Assembly (NCBI RefSeq): GCF_027943255.1
Contig: NC_072893.1
Coordinates: 124,929,784-124,993,783, forward strand
Reading direction: 5' to 3'
From: Anastrepha obliqua
Lineage: Eukaryota > Arthropoda > Insecta > Diptera > Tephritidae
DNA: 64,000 nucleotides
Of this stretch, positions 20,850 through 32,065 are shown in pieces (position 1 is the stretch's first letter; each line of letters begins with the position of its first letter). Below the pieces are notes generated by a model. The model made no database searches and was not told the DNA's origin. It was given only the letters and a program-made list of their open reading frames with translations. The position numbers and the translations under genes were made by a program.

Positions 20850-21470
20850 AAGGATCTCTCTCCACTCTCTATCCGGGATGATAGACTTACCTAGTTCGGC
20901 TATTAGCTATGGAGATAAACGAAATTGTGCGAGCAACTCCGGCTGTCACTTCACCGGGTACTCACACAGCCAGTACATCACTAATCTTAGTCACACATTC
21001 TGAATTTTTTCACCAAGCCACATCATAGGTTACTCCAAGGATGATAGATTTACCAGGTTTGCTCTTTAACTATGATGAAAAAGAAAATTGTGAGGGGAGC
21101 TTCGAAGTGCCATTACTTGATTTTTTTAGCATATGACCAACACACTCTCAGTTTTTGTGTTGCGAACACACCCGAAGTGACATCAGCCCATCAGCTGATT
21201 CTGCCAAATTCGCTCAAAACCGAATAACGGTCTTTCTTTTCATCACGGGTTACACGGCAGCAGCAATCTGTAAATGTTCAGAGGGTAACGAAGTAGACAT
21301 GAGTAATGGATGTTTTGATTATTTCTTATAATACCATCGTAATTTCAGTTTTGTCGTAAGCAAACTGCCGTCCATACCCTGTTACGTCAGCCAGTCAGCT
21401 GATTCTTTCATAGTCACTGAGAGCCGGTTAACTGTTTAATGTTGCCCACAGCTGTAAAAATCTTTTCGCT
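20850..21470 (+). repeat. Dispersed repeat family, copy 1 (GGATGATAGA units)
   Basis: Internal units beginning GGGATGATAGACTTACC (20877) and AGGATGATAGATTTACC (21038) contain GAAATTGTGCGAGCAACT and ACTTCACCGGGTACTC. The 3' part has CCCTGTTACGTCAG, CAGCTGATTC and GGTTAACTGTTTAATGTTG. The same order of blocks occurs at 62152-62668. The role and class are unknown; subrepeats plus a unique 3' segment would fit a non-autonomous element or a decayed LTR. Confidence 0.65.
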
Positions 21471-21529
21471 ATGACTTTCAATGTTAAAATAAGCCCAATC
21501 TTAGCACACTGATTTCCGTTATACAGGGT

Positions 21530-22308
21530 CCAACACTCGAAGCGACTTGAGCGAAGTGCCAGTCAAATGGCGAAAGAACTGAAAATATCTGAGCGTATCA
21601 TACTGAAAAATTATCTCAAAGTCAAGACTCATTATCTCACACCAAAGCAGCAACAAGTCAGACTCGAGAGAGAGCGAAGGAGTTGCTTCGCTTGGCCGAA
21701 AGCGGTCAATTTCCGAACATTGTGTTTTCTGACGAGAAAAATTTTCAAATTGAGATATTCGTAAACTCCCAAAACGATAGGGTTTATTTGACCGACCGTT
21801 CACACGAGAATTTGAATCATCGATTGGCTACCAGGAGGCAGCACCTGCCACAGGTAATGGTTTGGTCCGCTCTCCAATCGTTTTCATCGAGCCGGGCGTC
21901 AAGGTAAATGCAAAGTATTATCGAGAAAGTATTGTGGAAGTTGCTTTGAAGCCGTGGGCAGACAAACATTTCGGTGGCAGACCATGGACGTTTCAACAGG
22001 ACTCGGCACCGTCTGACAAAGCTCGAGTGAACCATGAATGGCTGAAAATAACGTTCCGAATAATCATAACGTCCACGCAATGGCTCTCAAATTCACCAGA
22101 CGCGAATCCAATAGATTATTCTGTTTATGTCATTTTAGAGAGCAAGGTCCGAACTAAAAGATTCACCAATCTCGAAGCGCTGAAAAAAGTCATTGTGCGC
22201 GGGTGAGCCAAAATATCCGCAAGTCTCATCCGGGTAGCTTGCGATTCGTTTCTGGACAGTCTCACGGCCATAGTCAAGGCAAAAGGTGCTCATATCGAGC
22301 AAAAGTAA
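21530..22308 (+). pseudogene. DD37D (maT-like) transposase pseudogene
   Basis: Blocks read in order: MAKELKISER, a LTPKQQQVRLERE linker, LAESGQFPNIVFSDEKNFQI (first catalytic Asp), DRVYLTDRSHENLNHRLATR, PQVMVW, then after a deletion-frameshift near 21880 SPIVFIEPGVKVNAKYYRES, WTFQQDSAPSDK (second Asp) and NSPDANPIDYS (third Asp). The second and third aspartates are separated by 37 residues, the spacing that defines maT elements of the Tc1/mariner superfamily. An in-frame TGA near 22204 and a final TAA at 22306 follow. The N-terminal DNA-binding half and both termini are missing or not recognisable. Confidence 0.82.
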
Positions 22309-22384
22309 ATTGATTATTAATTTTGTATTATTTTCACACATTTTTTACTTTGAATTGAATAAAAGTAATTTTCCAAACTAAATA

Positions 22385-22460
22385 ATAGGCAGACACGCCC
22401 AGAGGATGGATGTACAGCCGCATGACTTCTGCAGAAGCTGTCTAGACAAGAAAGCCCTGT
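22385..22460 (+). pseudogene. LINE C-terminal zinc-motif fragment
   Basis: The plus strand reads AQRMDVQPHDFCRSCLDK, equivalent to ARRLGVYTHDFCRSC in the LINE at 52.6 kb. Only about 25 residues remain before similarity is lost. Confidence 0.6.
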
Positions 22461-22589
22461 TCTATACAGACGTTTTTTTCTTTTATTATTCCACTTGGGA
22501 ACGTAGGGCTTTAACAAAACATTTATATCTTAATCGAATAGTAGCTGTTCTCATGCGACGTCCTACGTTTGGTTAATTGCTTTTAACTG

Positions 22590-23310
22590 CTTCTAAATCA
22601 CGAAAGTTAGAACGCCTCCAGGTATCTTGTGGACGACCAGGTCGTCTGTGTTCTTGTCGGCCCAACTCCAACGCTGTTCTATTATGCTTTCCGTGTCCTT
22701 TCTGAGAGTGTGCCCGATCCATCGCCATTTACGACCTCTTATCACCTTTTGGATTGGTTCTTGGTGATCTACCGCATTTCGGATAGGCCAAAGGCATTTA
22801 CATATTTGTATGTAAAGCTTTGCAACTTCTGCGATACTACATTTCACGTTTCACTGCCATATAAGAGTACGGATTTTACACATGCGTTAAATATTTTTAT
22901 TTAAGTTTTCTGTGAAATTTATCTACTTTTCCGACTAAAAGCTGACGTGACAATTTTCTGCGTTTTTTTTCAGCTCCTCTGTTAGTCAATTCTAAACTAC
23001 CAAAAGAGCAGAACCTTTCAACATACTGCACCGCTCCCCCCTCGATTACAATATGGTTGGGATTTGAATTATTGGGTCGCATTGCTACAGTTATTTTGTT
23101 CTTTATTTCAAGGCCAACGTTTCGTACAGCAATGACTAGAAGATTGATTTTGGCCTGCATGTCAGAATGGCTGTGTGAAAACAGGCAAATATCGTCCGTG
23201 CAGTTCAGGTCAAGTAGTTGTCGGGAGCGCGTCCAAACGATGTCATGGCTTCTTTTTCCACTTTCTGCATTACTTCATCAAGTCAATCCAAATGTAGATT
23301 TACAATTTTA
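22590..23310 (-). pseudogene. LINE reverse-transcriptase remnant
   Basis: Minus-strand frames from right to left give MQAKINLLVIAVRNVGLEI and later VQYVERFCSFGSLELTNRGA (palm/thumb part of a LINE reverse transcriptase). A truncated stretch follows, then IQKVIRGRKWRWIGHTLRKD, the RxRWIGHxLRK block near the C-terminus of RTE/CR1-type enzymes. The YADD catalytic box is not seen. Frames are disrupted. It directly abuts an opposite-strand LINE tail on its right. Confidence 0.75.
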
Positions 23311-23317
23311 AGTAGAC

Positions 23318-23513
23318 AATTTTTTTTAATGACTTGGGAGGACTCCGTACTGTGGAAATCAGAGATCTTCTAACATTTTTGAAGAGTATGCATTGGTTTT
23401 AGGAGAGATAAGGACAAGTTTTCCATGTGGCATCTCAATAGGCTATGAGCCTGAGTGTGTCCTGTAATGGACAACCGCTTCAGCCTAACATGACCTAACC
23501 TAACTTATACTTT
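23318..23513 (+). mobile_element. LINE 3' end with CTAAC tail
   Basis: The coding end reads LRTVEIRDLLTFLKSMHWF and a stop (about 23398), similar in position to the DLLRFLRRS end of the copy at 1.2 kb. About 100 bp of 3' untranslated sequence follows, ending in GACCTAACCTAACTT. The LINE at 52.0-52.89 kb also ends in CCTAACCTAACC. Only the last 25 codons are present. Confidence 0.65.
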
Positions 23514-23519
23514 TACAAT

Positions 23520-24620
23520 ATACTTATACAGAATATTTATTTAAAACTATGTTTTTTAGAAAAAGTTATTTCTCATAGCTAATAACTAAAAAAAGTGATC
23601 AAAAAATGCACATTTAGATAATTTATTGTGTTTATATAGCAATACAGATAATTTTTGGCTGTGCGAATTTTTATTTCCGCTACTGTATATACGAGTACAC
23701 CAGTAAGTAATATAAGTATGTAAGTGTTAAGTAAGTATGAGTATATTAGCCCTGTATTTTTGTATGCAAGGAGCGCATATTTAAAAAAAAAAACCAATAT
23801 TTTTGATTCTCCACAGATGCAAGCGAGTCCCCTCCATGCTTTTGTTCGACGTTTGGACAGATTTTAAATGATAGAAATGCATTGCGTAGGCTTACTATTC
23901 CATTTAAGAGAGGCTAAAGCCAGTAGAAAACAATCTTTTCCATCACTACTACGCCTTTGCTTTAATTTTATTATATGAACTACCATCTTCCTGTTTAACA
24001 TAAAATTGTCGCAGCAATTATATTTTTTTATAATCAAAACACATACAAGTTATTGGTATTTTTTTCAAAGGCTTTTATATGAGTATGTATGAGTTTGTTA
24101 ACATAGGCAGGCAAATGCACGGGTATTTGAAGTTGTTAGGCGTAGCGAACGTGTGAGAAACTATTTGTCGCATGCAACATGTCATGGCTGGTTGACCCGC
24201 TAACTTACAATTTCTTCAGCGCAGACTGGCGACCCTTTTACCATTTTTTACTTTGCTAGGCAACATTTTTTTTTTTCAAATTTTTTTTCTTTGTTTGACA
24301 TGCCTTGCCTCGCCTGCCTTAGTATTTGGTCAACGGAGCTGGTTTGCAAAACTACTGAATGACACTGTGTGCCTGAGTGGATGAGTGGGTGTGTGTGTAA
24401 CCCTCCCAGTGATCGAAGAAATGAGAGGTCTCTGCACATAGTTTCTTCTTTAATTTTTTTTCCGATTCATGCAAGCAGTGAAATTTTGAATTGTTAACTG
24501 TACCTATTGTTTTGATTGTTGTTGCTGTGCGTAGAGTTTTTATTGCGGTGAAGACACGTAAGTGCCAATTATTGTAGATGTACACCTATACACTTACATA
24601 TATCCAATAGTGTTTGCTAG
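23520..24620. other. Gene-free DNA
   Basis: AT-rich sequence with short GTAAGTATGAGTAT-type runs near 23700-23740. No supported feature was seen. Confidence 0.4.
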
Positions 24621-24626
24621 GCTGAG

Positions 24627-24850
24627 AAGAGTTTCACCTATGAATTCCGATAAAAAAAACGTAAAAACGAGATATGAAAAAAGAAGATTAGGAATTTTTA
24701 AACTCTACATAAGCGTCTATGGTTAAAAAAAAACTAGGTTAAGAGTTTCTTCTATGAATTCCGATAAAAAAAACATACAAACAAGAAATAAATGAAAAAA
24801 TTTAGAATTTTGAAAATCTACATAAGCGCCTATTTTTATAAAAAACAAAA
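24627..24850. repeat. 114-bp tandem duplication
   Basis: AAGAGTTTCACCTATGAATT (24627) and AAGAGTTTCTTCTATGAATT (24741) start two units sharing CCGATAAAAAAAAC, TTAGAATTTT-like sequence and CTACATAAGCG. Non-coding. Confidence 0.75.
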
Positions 24851-24896
24851 CAAAAAAAAAAACAAGTTTAAATATTAATTATAAATTATTACAAAT

Positions 24897-25785
24897 TGTT
24901 GGATGGTTAAGGAAGTAATTTAACCAGAATCCAACTAATACTTCCACACCATTTTGTTGCCTCATCCTCGCTACCAACCTGTTTAACGGTGATTTACAGC
25001 CTGACTATATCCAGCCTGTATGATTTATGAGCCTTATTAGGTTGTCGACGTCTTAAACCCAAGAGTTCCTCGAGACTCTCGTTCTCTGCTTCCATAAGGC
25101 AGGGCTTTCACAAAGGAAATGGAAAATCGTTTCCTTTTTCGCTGGTTGCCCAATTTGGCAGCTTGTTCTCCGATAGACCAGCAGCCAGTTTTTACTGACG
25201 TCTGGTTTTTCCACCTGCATTCTACGATTTGTAGATGTTTTAAGGAAATTCTATTCGTGATTGCACCCAGATTGCAGATTTTCCTCATGCCAATTCGCCC
25301 GCTTTTTCATTTCCTTCAATGTTCCGACGTCCCGGGACCCAGATTAAGGTAACATTATGGTTTTCGCTCCAGATGGAAAGGCTATTCCTACTTTGTTCCA
25401 CCACCATAGAGGTTGTTGTAGCTGAATTCAGTGCTTGGATTGCAGCTTGGCTATCCTTAAAAGAGAAATCTGTGATTAGTAGCCTACAAGCTTCCCCAAT
25501 TTCCAATACTTCCGCCTGGAAGACACTGCAGGCATTAGGAAAACTTTTCAATTCGAAATATATGAGAATATATACCAAACCCAAACCCTCAATCCATTTT
25601 TGAACCATCTGTGTAGACTGTTGAGTCAAAGTTTTTTAGTGAGAGTCCCTTACTTCATTTCTCCTGAGATGGAAAGAGAGTGGCAAAATGCCTATTGAAT
25701 GTTACCGTAGGGATGATGTAATCAGGAATTACAGGCCCGAGGTGAACTGGGCTTTTCGCAATAATAGACAGGCGTGACCATACAT
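24897..25785 (-). pseudogene. RNase H-type LINE 3' end (copy A)
   Basis: On the minus strand the copy starts in YGHACLLLRKAQ, passes an RNase H domain (TVYTDGSKMD equivalent around 25610, CSVFQAEVLEIGEACRLL, DSQAAIQAL, VTLIWVPGRRNIEGNEKAGE) and reaches the C-terminal domain (TGCWSIGEQAAKLG). It is the same family as the 345-codon frame at 48822-49859. A seven-residue deletion removes GNIAILS, and the catalytic His of WVPGH is Arg here. The 3' UTR block GGCAACAAAATGG is shared with the 49.9-kb copy. Several frameshifts; inactive. Confidence 0.85.
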
Positions 25786-25799
25786 TTTTTCCCCCAGAT

Positions 25800-26412
25800 T
25801 ATACTCGTACGTAAATATTTATAAAAAATTAAATTTTTTAAAGACCATAGTAAATATAAATTTAAAAAAAAGTTTTTTAATGCTGTACTCATTAAGTACA
25901 TATTGATAAAAAAATTGTTGAGAAATAGTTATTATACAATATTATAGTAATTATAAATTTTAAAAAATTGTTTTTGGTCTACTAACTTTGAAACAAAATT
26001 TAAAAAAATTTATTGCAAAGGTATTTTGCTAACAAAATTCAAATTCGTCTAAATTTATGTATTTTTTGCACTCTTAGCGAGCAGTATTAAAAATATATCC
26101 TTATTATTTTATTGTTATTTTTTTATTGTTTTTTTATTACTTTTTTAGTAATTTTTATATATATTTTTTTAGTTTTTTCCTCTTTTTTTATTTATTTTAT
26201 TATTTTTTTATTACTATTGTATTTTTTTTATTAAGTTTTTTATTATTTGTTTGGTATTATTTTTTCGTTTTCATTTTATTATTTTTTTTTACTATTTTTT
26301 AATATTTTTTTAAATTATTTTTGCTATTATTTTTCATTCATTTTTATTACTATTTTTTTAGGTTTTTTTCATTATTTTTTTTTATTTTTATTTTTTATTT
26401 TTATTATTTTAT
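25800..26412. repeat. TTATTTTT-type low-complexity tract (left part)
   Basis: Near-continuous TTTTTTATTATTTTTA-type sequence from about 26090, with looser AT-rich sequence before it. The tract resumes at 27567 on the other side of a LINE. It yields meaningless Phe/Tyr-rich frames. Confidence 0.85.
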
Positions 26413-27566
26413 ATATTGGTTGGTTGGTTGGTTTAAGGGTGACCCTGCTTCGGAGTGCCACATAGACCACAAGTTGGGTCCGCTGTGTTGCCCTAGAGCT
26501 CATTATATTAAATGATTTCCCCACCTAACCGAGATTTTTATTATAGATTTTGGTCCAAAATATTGATTCGTTTCGAGAATTTAATGAGAGATTCGATTTT
26601 CAGGTCCGAGAGTACTGAAAGATTGTCAATTGTTGGAGAGCCTAGAAGAGCGAGTCGACTTCTGGCTAGGCTGGGACAACTGCACAGCAAATGTCTGCTC
26701 GATACTTCCTCATCTTCGTCCTCGCAGTATCTGCACAGGTCGTTTTGTGGAACCCCGAGCCGACGTGCGTGAGTGCCCAAAAGGCAGTGGCCGGTCATAA
26801 GAGATATTATATGCCTTAGTTCGTGTTTCGAAAGACTTATAACGGTTTTTTCTGTTTCAGATTGTAGGATGGTCAGATTTGTCTGGTCGTAACGCAAGTA
26901 GTTTCCACTCGCCACCTCCGATCAGCAATGCTGTGAAATTCTCGATCAATGATCATTTTACATGTTGCGAGCGGAATGTGGATTGCGGGTAAGTTACTAA
27001 CATTTGATTGCGCAGCTCCAGCTCTTGCGCGCTCTTCAGCTTTGCAGTTACCTTCGAATCCACTGTGACCCGGTATCCAGATAACTTGGACAGAACTCTG
27101 AACACTTATCTCGTTAAGAGATAAGAGACAGGATCGAACTCCATCTGAGTGGGTGTAAGAGGAGCTGAGTGCTTGAACGGCCGCTTGATTGTCGGTGAAA
27201 AAGCGGATATCCTCAAGTGATATTCTCTTTTCTAAGAGAGTTTTCACAGCATACCACATAGCGCATACTTCCGCTTGGAATACACTACAGTAGTCGGGTA
27301 ATCTGAGTGATGGATTGATGTGAGGGGAACTGGAAAAGATTCCAAATCCCACTTTACCGTCTTGTTTTGAACCATCTGTATATATAATCAGAGGGCCATC
27401 GATTTCGGTAAGATTTGTCTTCCATTCTTCCCTGGTTGGGAGTGAACAAGAGAATAGCAAGGGTGGTGATGGAAGACTTACATGATAGTCTATGTCAGAA
27501 AAGATAACAGTGTTCCTGTTCAGTATGTCCGAATGGCCAAGAAACTTTTCCATCTCGATTCGACAT
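26413..27566 (-). mobile_element. 5'-truncated RNase H-type LINE with CCAA tail
   Basis: The antisense insert lies wholly inside a 2-kb TTATTTTT tract. Its 3' end on the minus strand is AACCAACCAACCAACCAA (26417-26434), a simple-repeat tail. A similar CCAACCAACC ending terminates the LINE at 49.97 kb. Coding content is RNase H plus the zinc-binding C-terminus. The AT flanks hide any target duplication. Confidence 0.82.
26541..27553 (-). pseudogene. LINE RNase H and C-terminal domain
   Basis: The first frame (27553 leftwards, 226 codons) holds RNase H: IIYTDGSKQDG (Asp60), VFQAEVCAMW (Glu95), FFTDNQAAVQAL (Asp121), VIWIPGHSGFEGN (His163). The closing catalytic Asp of the ADEL motif is replaced by Glu (KAEERA). 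It stops at a TGA where TGG is expected, and after a small frameshift the second frame (26915-26541) carries HELRHIISLMTGHCLLGTHA, then CRYCEDEDEEVSSRHLLCSC. The two frames overlap by 43 bp. Non-functional, but relatively young compared with the other relics. Confidence 0.85.
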
Positions 27567-28375
27567 TTTTTGTATTAATTTTAAAAATTTTTTCTTTTTA
27601 TTATTTTATTCATTATTTTTTAATTTTTTTATTTTCTTACTATTTTCTTTTTACTAATTGTTATTATTTTTTTTTTAATATTTTCTTTTTACTAATATAA
27701 TTGTTATTATTTTTTTTTACTTTTTTGCTTTTTTTATTTTTTTTATTTTTTTTTCTTAATTTTTATATAATATATTTTTTTTTTATTTTTAAAATTATTT
27801 TTCTATTATAATTTTTATGAATTTTTATTATTAGTTTTTTACTATTTTCTTTATTTTTTTATTATATTTTTTCCTTAATTTTTATTATTTTTTACTTTTT
27901 TTTAACTATTTCTAAATTTTATAATTTATTACTATTATTTCTTATTAATTGTTGTTATTATTTTTTTATTAGTTTTTATTACTTATACTATAATTTTTTT
28001 TATTTTTATTTTTTTAGTGATTTTTTTATTATTATTTTCTTATTATTTTTTATTATTTAGTCATTAATTTTTAATATTATTTCTTTTTATTATTTTGCGC
28101 ATCATTTTTTTAATTTTTTTATTTCTATTATTATTTTGTTACTATTTTCTTTTTATTAATTTTTATAACTATTTCTTTTTATTATCATTTCTTTATTATT
28201 TTTTATTACTGTTTTTATTATTTTGTTTTTATTTTTTTAGTTTATTTTTTCACTTTTTATTACTTTTTTATTATTTCTTTTCAATATTAGGTTTTTTTAT
28301 TATATTTTTATTTTAATTTTTTTATTATTTCTTTATTTCATTTATTTGTATCAAATGTTATTATATATTTTTTTA
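27567..28375. repeat. TTATTTTT-type low-complexity tract (right part)
   Basis: Continuation of the tract at 25800-26412, with the same T-rich trinucleotide-like texture. The two parts together with the LINE span about 2.3 kb. Confidence 0.85.
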
Positions 28376-29245
28376 ATTGATCATTAAAGGTTACCAAATG
28401 TCATTTATTACTGTTTTTTTAAATAATAGAAATTTGTAGGGTTTTCTTGTCCGCTTTTTTCCATTTTTTTACTCTGTTTGCGTAATTCGATCCACCAGGT
28501 TGTATGCAGCAAGGCGAGTATGTAAACTGATACCTTCTAATCTGCCGCCCAACCTTCATAAAATACAACATAGTAAATACATAGCACATACACACACACG
28601 CAAATGTACACATGCACAAATGAGGTTTCCTGTTGTTGTTATTGTTACATATAAGCGCATGTTGCGCCACACCAACGAACTACTTTTATGTGATACCCGT
28701 TTTTTTGTAATTTTTTAACTTCTGCCTGTTGCTGCTACTATTTGTTTCTTGTCATAATTTGTTTTTATTGTTGTATTGCTGTTGTTACACATAGTTTGTA
28801 ATTATTAAACTGTCTTTATAACATCAAAACGGCAACGAAGCGCAACGCTAATAATAGACAGTCAACATTAAAAGTGTAGCTGCTGGACGTTTGTGATGGA
28901 ATTGTTCACCGCAACCAAGCAGGGGGTGGTGGTGGTGGTGGTGGTGATGGTGAGGAAGTGCTGCAGTTGTGATTGAAAGCGATGAAAATATGCACATATC
29001 TATATGCACAAAAACTGTATTTATTGTTTTACCAATTAAAAATCACTTATTGTTTTCGCGTTGCCTTCACTTATGCGAAGTTTTGCTCCTCCCCTCATTC
29101 TTATGCTGGGCTAATAAGCTGATTCAAATATAAATGTATGTAACTATATATTCACGCTTGTTTATGACAAAATACTCCTTATAGTTATTTTGAATTCATG
29201 TTTGATCTCTCCCAAGGGAACAGATATTGAGTTAGGCACTCAAAA
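28376..29245. other. Gene-free DNA
   Basis: Mixed sequence with a CACACACACGCAAATG run near 28590 and a GGTGGTGGTGG run at 28925-28948. No coding signal was recognised. Confidence 0.4.
28925..28948. repeat. GGT microsatellite
   Basis: Eight uninterrupted or nearly uninterrupted GGT triplets. Confidence 0.9.
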
Positions 29246-29330
29246 TCAAAGTCTATCCGCAGGCGCTGTTTTCGGTAAAATGTAGATAACTTCGGTAATT
29301 TTAGGGGTATGAAGATGAAATTTTGGTGGA
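29246..29330 (+). repeat. Short dispersed repeat, copy 2
   Basis: GTCTATCCGCAGGCGC and downstream blocks match the copy at 16236-16320 in order. Diverged. Confidence 0.45.
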
Positions 29331-29334
29331 ACGG

Positions 29335-30635
29335 AGATTGGAGCTTAGTGAATTAAATTACATTTAAGTTTTAGCAACTTTTCTAACAATTTTGTGTGTA
29401 AATTATCATTTCTTTGAAATTTAAAAAAATTCGCACGAACCTAACATACTGCTGATCACAACCCTTGTAATTCATGAGATTATGCATTGCATATGTACTT
29501 ACACATAGCTGCATTCAAGTAAGCACAATCAAAAAAAATTCTATGACCCATCGCAAACTCCTTAATTCTCTCAGTCTTGCCAGTCGTAGAAATACAAAAA
29601 TGTTAGTTAAATTTTTCACAGTGTGGATTTCTAGCCCATACTCTTCTCTCGCAATAAATGGTTCGCTAGCTAAAGAGCTGATGTTTAAGCTGATGAATCT
29701 TTGACTCCGTAGCTCAACATTTTTTTATCTATAAGCTTAGCAAACTTCAGCTTTGCTTGAAAAGGCAGCGCCAAAGCAAAAATTACCAGTAAGCCATGTA
29801 GACTGCGCTTCTCTTGAGAGTTGGGGGGTGGAGCGCAATTGTTGGATTTATTATTGTATAGTTTGCAATAAAAACAATAGGAAAAAGTTGATTAAACGAA
29901 AATTTCATGGAAATAAATATTATAACTTAACATTTTTAAGTAAAAGTCGCTGTCTGGGCCATTAAACCGGACCGATTTTGTTTCAGATTTTCGGCACTCT
30001 ATAGTCATACTTTTTGTTTTATGTCTTCTCAAAAAATTTGTTGAACAAATTTTATTAAAAACTTTTATCAAAAAAGAAAAAAAATGGATAATCGCAACTC
30101 TTTCAACAGAAAAAGATCGATTTGTGAAGAAAAATTGCCTTGACTAAATAAAATTTCCCAAGATTTCAAAAAAATTCTACTTATTCACTTAAGTAAAAAT
30201 AATAATAATATTCCTTAATCCACTAACAAAATCTATTTCAAATTTTAAACGCGCCTGTGTGCTCCAGTTGCCGCAAATTTCACCCTCCCGCTATGGGTAA
30301 AGTCATTGCAGCTTGAAGCTGATCTTTGCAGATGAAAATTTTAATTTATGCTGACATACATACATACGCACTCTTAATATTATACATACATCCATTTACA
30401 TGCATACAAATACAATTCTCCACGTCCGCATATAAATAAAGAAGAGTAAACCGTTTTCGCCGGCATCACATCAATTCACTTAAGACGAAGAGAATATGAA
30501 ATAGTTATTGTGGAAATTCTAAATGTTAAAGGGAATAAGAACGATTTACTGCAAGCAAACAGAGAGATGAACGATGAATGAGGACATTTAAAGAATTGTT
30601 AAAATTAAATTGAAAACAGATGCGTTTGTGATGGG
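29335..30635. other. Gene-free DNA
   Basis: AT-rich sequence with ACATACATACG-type runs near 30355-30375. No supported feature was seen. Confidence 0.4.
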
Positions 30636-30639
30636 GAAT

Positions 30640-31436
30640 AGGAAAGGAAAGTAAATTACTTGCCTCTAAACAAATAAAAATAAAATTTAAAAAATATGCA
30701 AAAGCCTTTGAAAAGCGATCACTGAATGGCACGTTATCTCAAAATAAAAACAAAAAAAAAATAAATAAAAAAAACAAATATAAAAATATTAAAAAAAAAA
30801 TATAATCAAATAAATAAAACAAAAAAGTATACTTCTTCTGCTCAGTTGCCTGATTTCCTCAGTAAAATAAATTTTGTAGATTATTTGGCTCTATAAAATA
30901 AAAAAATATGTAATCTGCATTCGAAGACAGATATCTGAAAGGTCTGATCGCTCAAAAAAAAAAAAAAACAAATAAAAAATTTAAATAAATAAATCAAACA
31001 AAAGAAGTATAATTTTTCTGCTCAGTTGCCTGATTTCCTCAGTAAAATAATTAAATTTTGTAAATTTTTTTACTCCAAAAAATAAAAATAAAGAAAATAT
31101 GCACAAGAATTTGAAAACTGATATCTGAGTGACCTGACCTCTCAAAAAACAAAAAAAAAAAAAAATAAATAAATAAAAAACAAATAAAAAACAAATATCA
31201 AAAAATATTAAAAAAAAAACATAAGTATACTGCTTCCACTCAGTTGCCTGTTTTCCCCAGTAAAATAAATTTTGAAACTTTTTTGGCTCTATAAAATAAA
31301 ATAAAAATATGCAATATACTTCGAAGACAGATATCTGAAGGGATATCTGGCCAAAAACAACACAAAAAAAAAAAAAACAAAAATTGTGTAAAGTATATAA
31401 ATAAGTAATACAAAGCAGTACTCTTCTTCTGCTCAG
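30640..31436. repeat. A-rich tandem array, about 180-215 bp units
   Basis: Units carry TCTGCTCAGTTGCCTGATTT and CCTCAGTAAAATAA (near 30836, 31017, 31238), then GGCTCTATAAAATAAA, then GAAGACAGATATCTGA, then a long poly-A block with CAAATAAA interruptions. A partial unit precedes them, and a last unit is cut at 31436 directly after TTCTGCTCAG, where a LINE begins. Length varies with the poly-A block. No coding content. Confidence 0.8.
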
Positions 31437-32062
31437 TTTATTTATTTATTAATTTGTCTTTAAATGGATACATTCTTACAGACTATGTTAAGCTAATGTA
31501 CAATAGTTTAGTAGTTACTAAGAAAAAAACGATTTAAGATGGTTGACTAAGATGCCATACGGCCATGTAAAATCAGCACCAGAAGAATTGAAAAACATAT
31601 TTAAATCTGCACATGCCCTAGGAATCGGAGCATTCACCCCGTAGTTGGTTCTCGAGAAGCCAAATTTTAAAGGTTTCATACTGTCGAAGCCTCATATTGG
31701 GAATATTAAATTGAATTTTACTTAAAAGGGATGGACAATCAATAGATCCAGATATGACACGAATAATAAATGAGCACGATACAATAGATCGTCTGCTATT
31801 TAAGTCAATCAATAAACATCGAGAGCGGTACGATGGTACAGGTTCAGAAAAGTTTAAAGATCAGAACGCAAAACAAGGAAAAACTTTCTGAGCTCTCTCA
31901 ATCCGATTGGACCGACCTATTTGGTACGGTCTCCAAATAACAGCGGCATACTCTAATCGTGATCTAACAAAAGCACAATACAATGTTTTGAGAGTGTGTG
32001 GGTTGGTAAATGCAGAACAATTTCGGCGTACGAATACTAGCATCGCATATGATCGAAAATAA
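31437..32062 (-). pseudogene. LINE reverse-transcriptase C-terminus with AATA tail
   Basis: Minus-strand frames read MLVFVRRNCSAFTNPHTLKT, YCAFVRSRLEYAAVIWRP (the RSRLEYASxxW block of jockey/CR1-like LINEs), RIERAQKVF, then after a frameshift SIVSCSFIIRVISGSIDCPS and a stop. The 3' end on that strand is AATTAATAAATAAATAAA, a simple-repeat tail. It is 5' truncated next to a mariner remnant and interrupts the A-rich tandem array on its other side. Confidence 0.8.
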
Positions 32063-32065
32063 CAC

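Noticed and set aside
26247..28316. Phe/Tyr-rich frames in the TTATTTTT tracts
   Set aside because: Pure low-complexity by-products.
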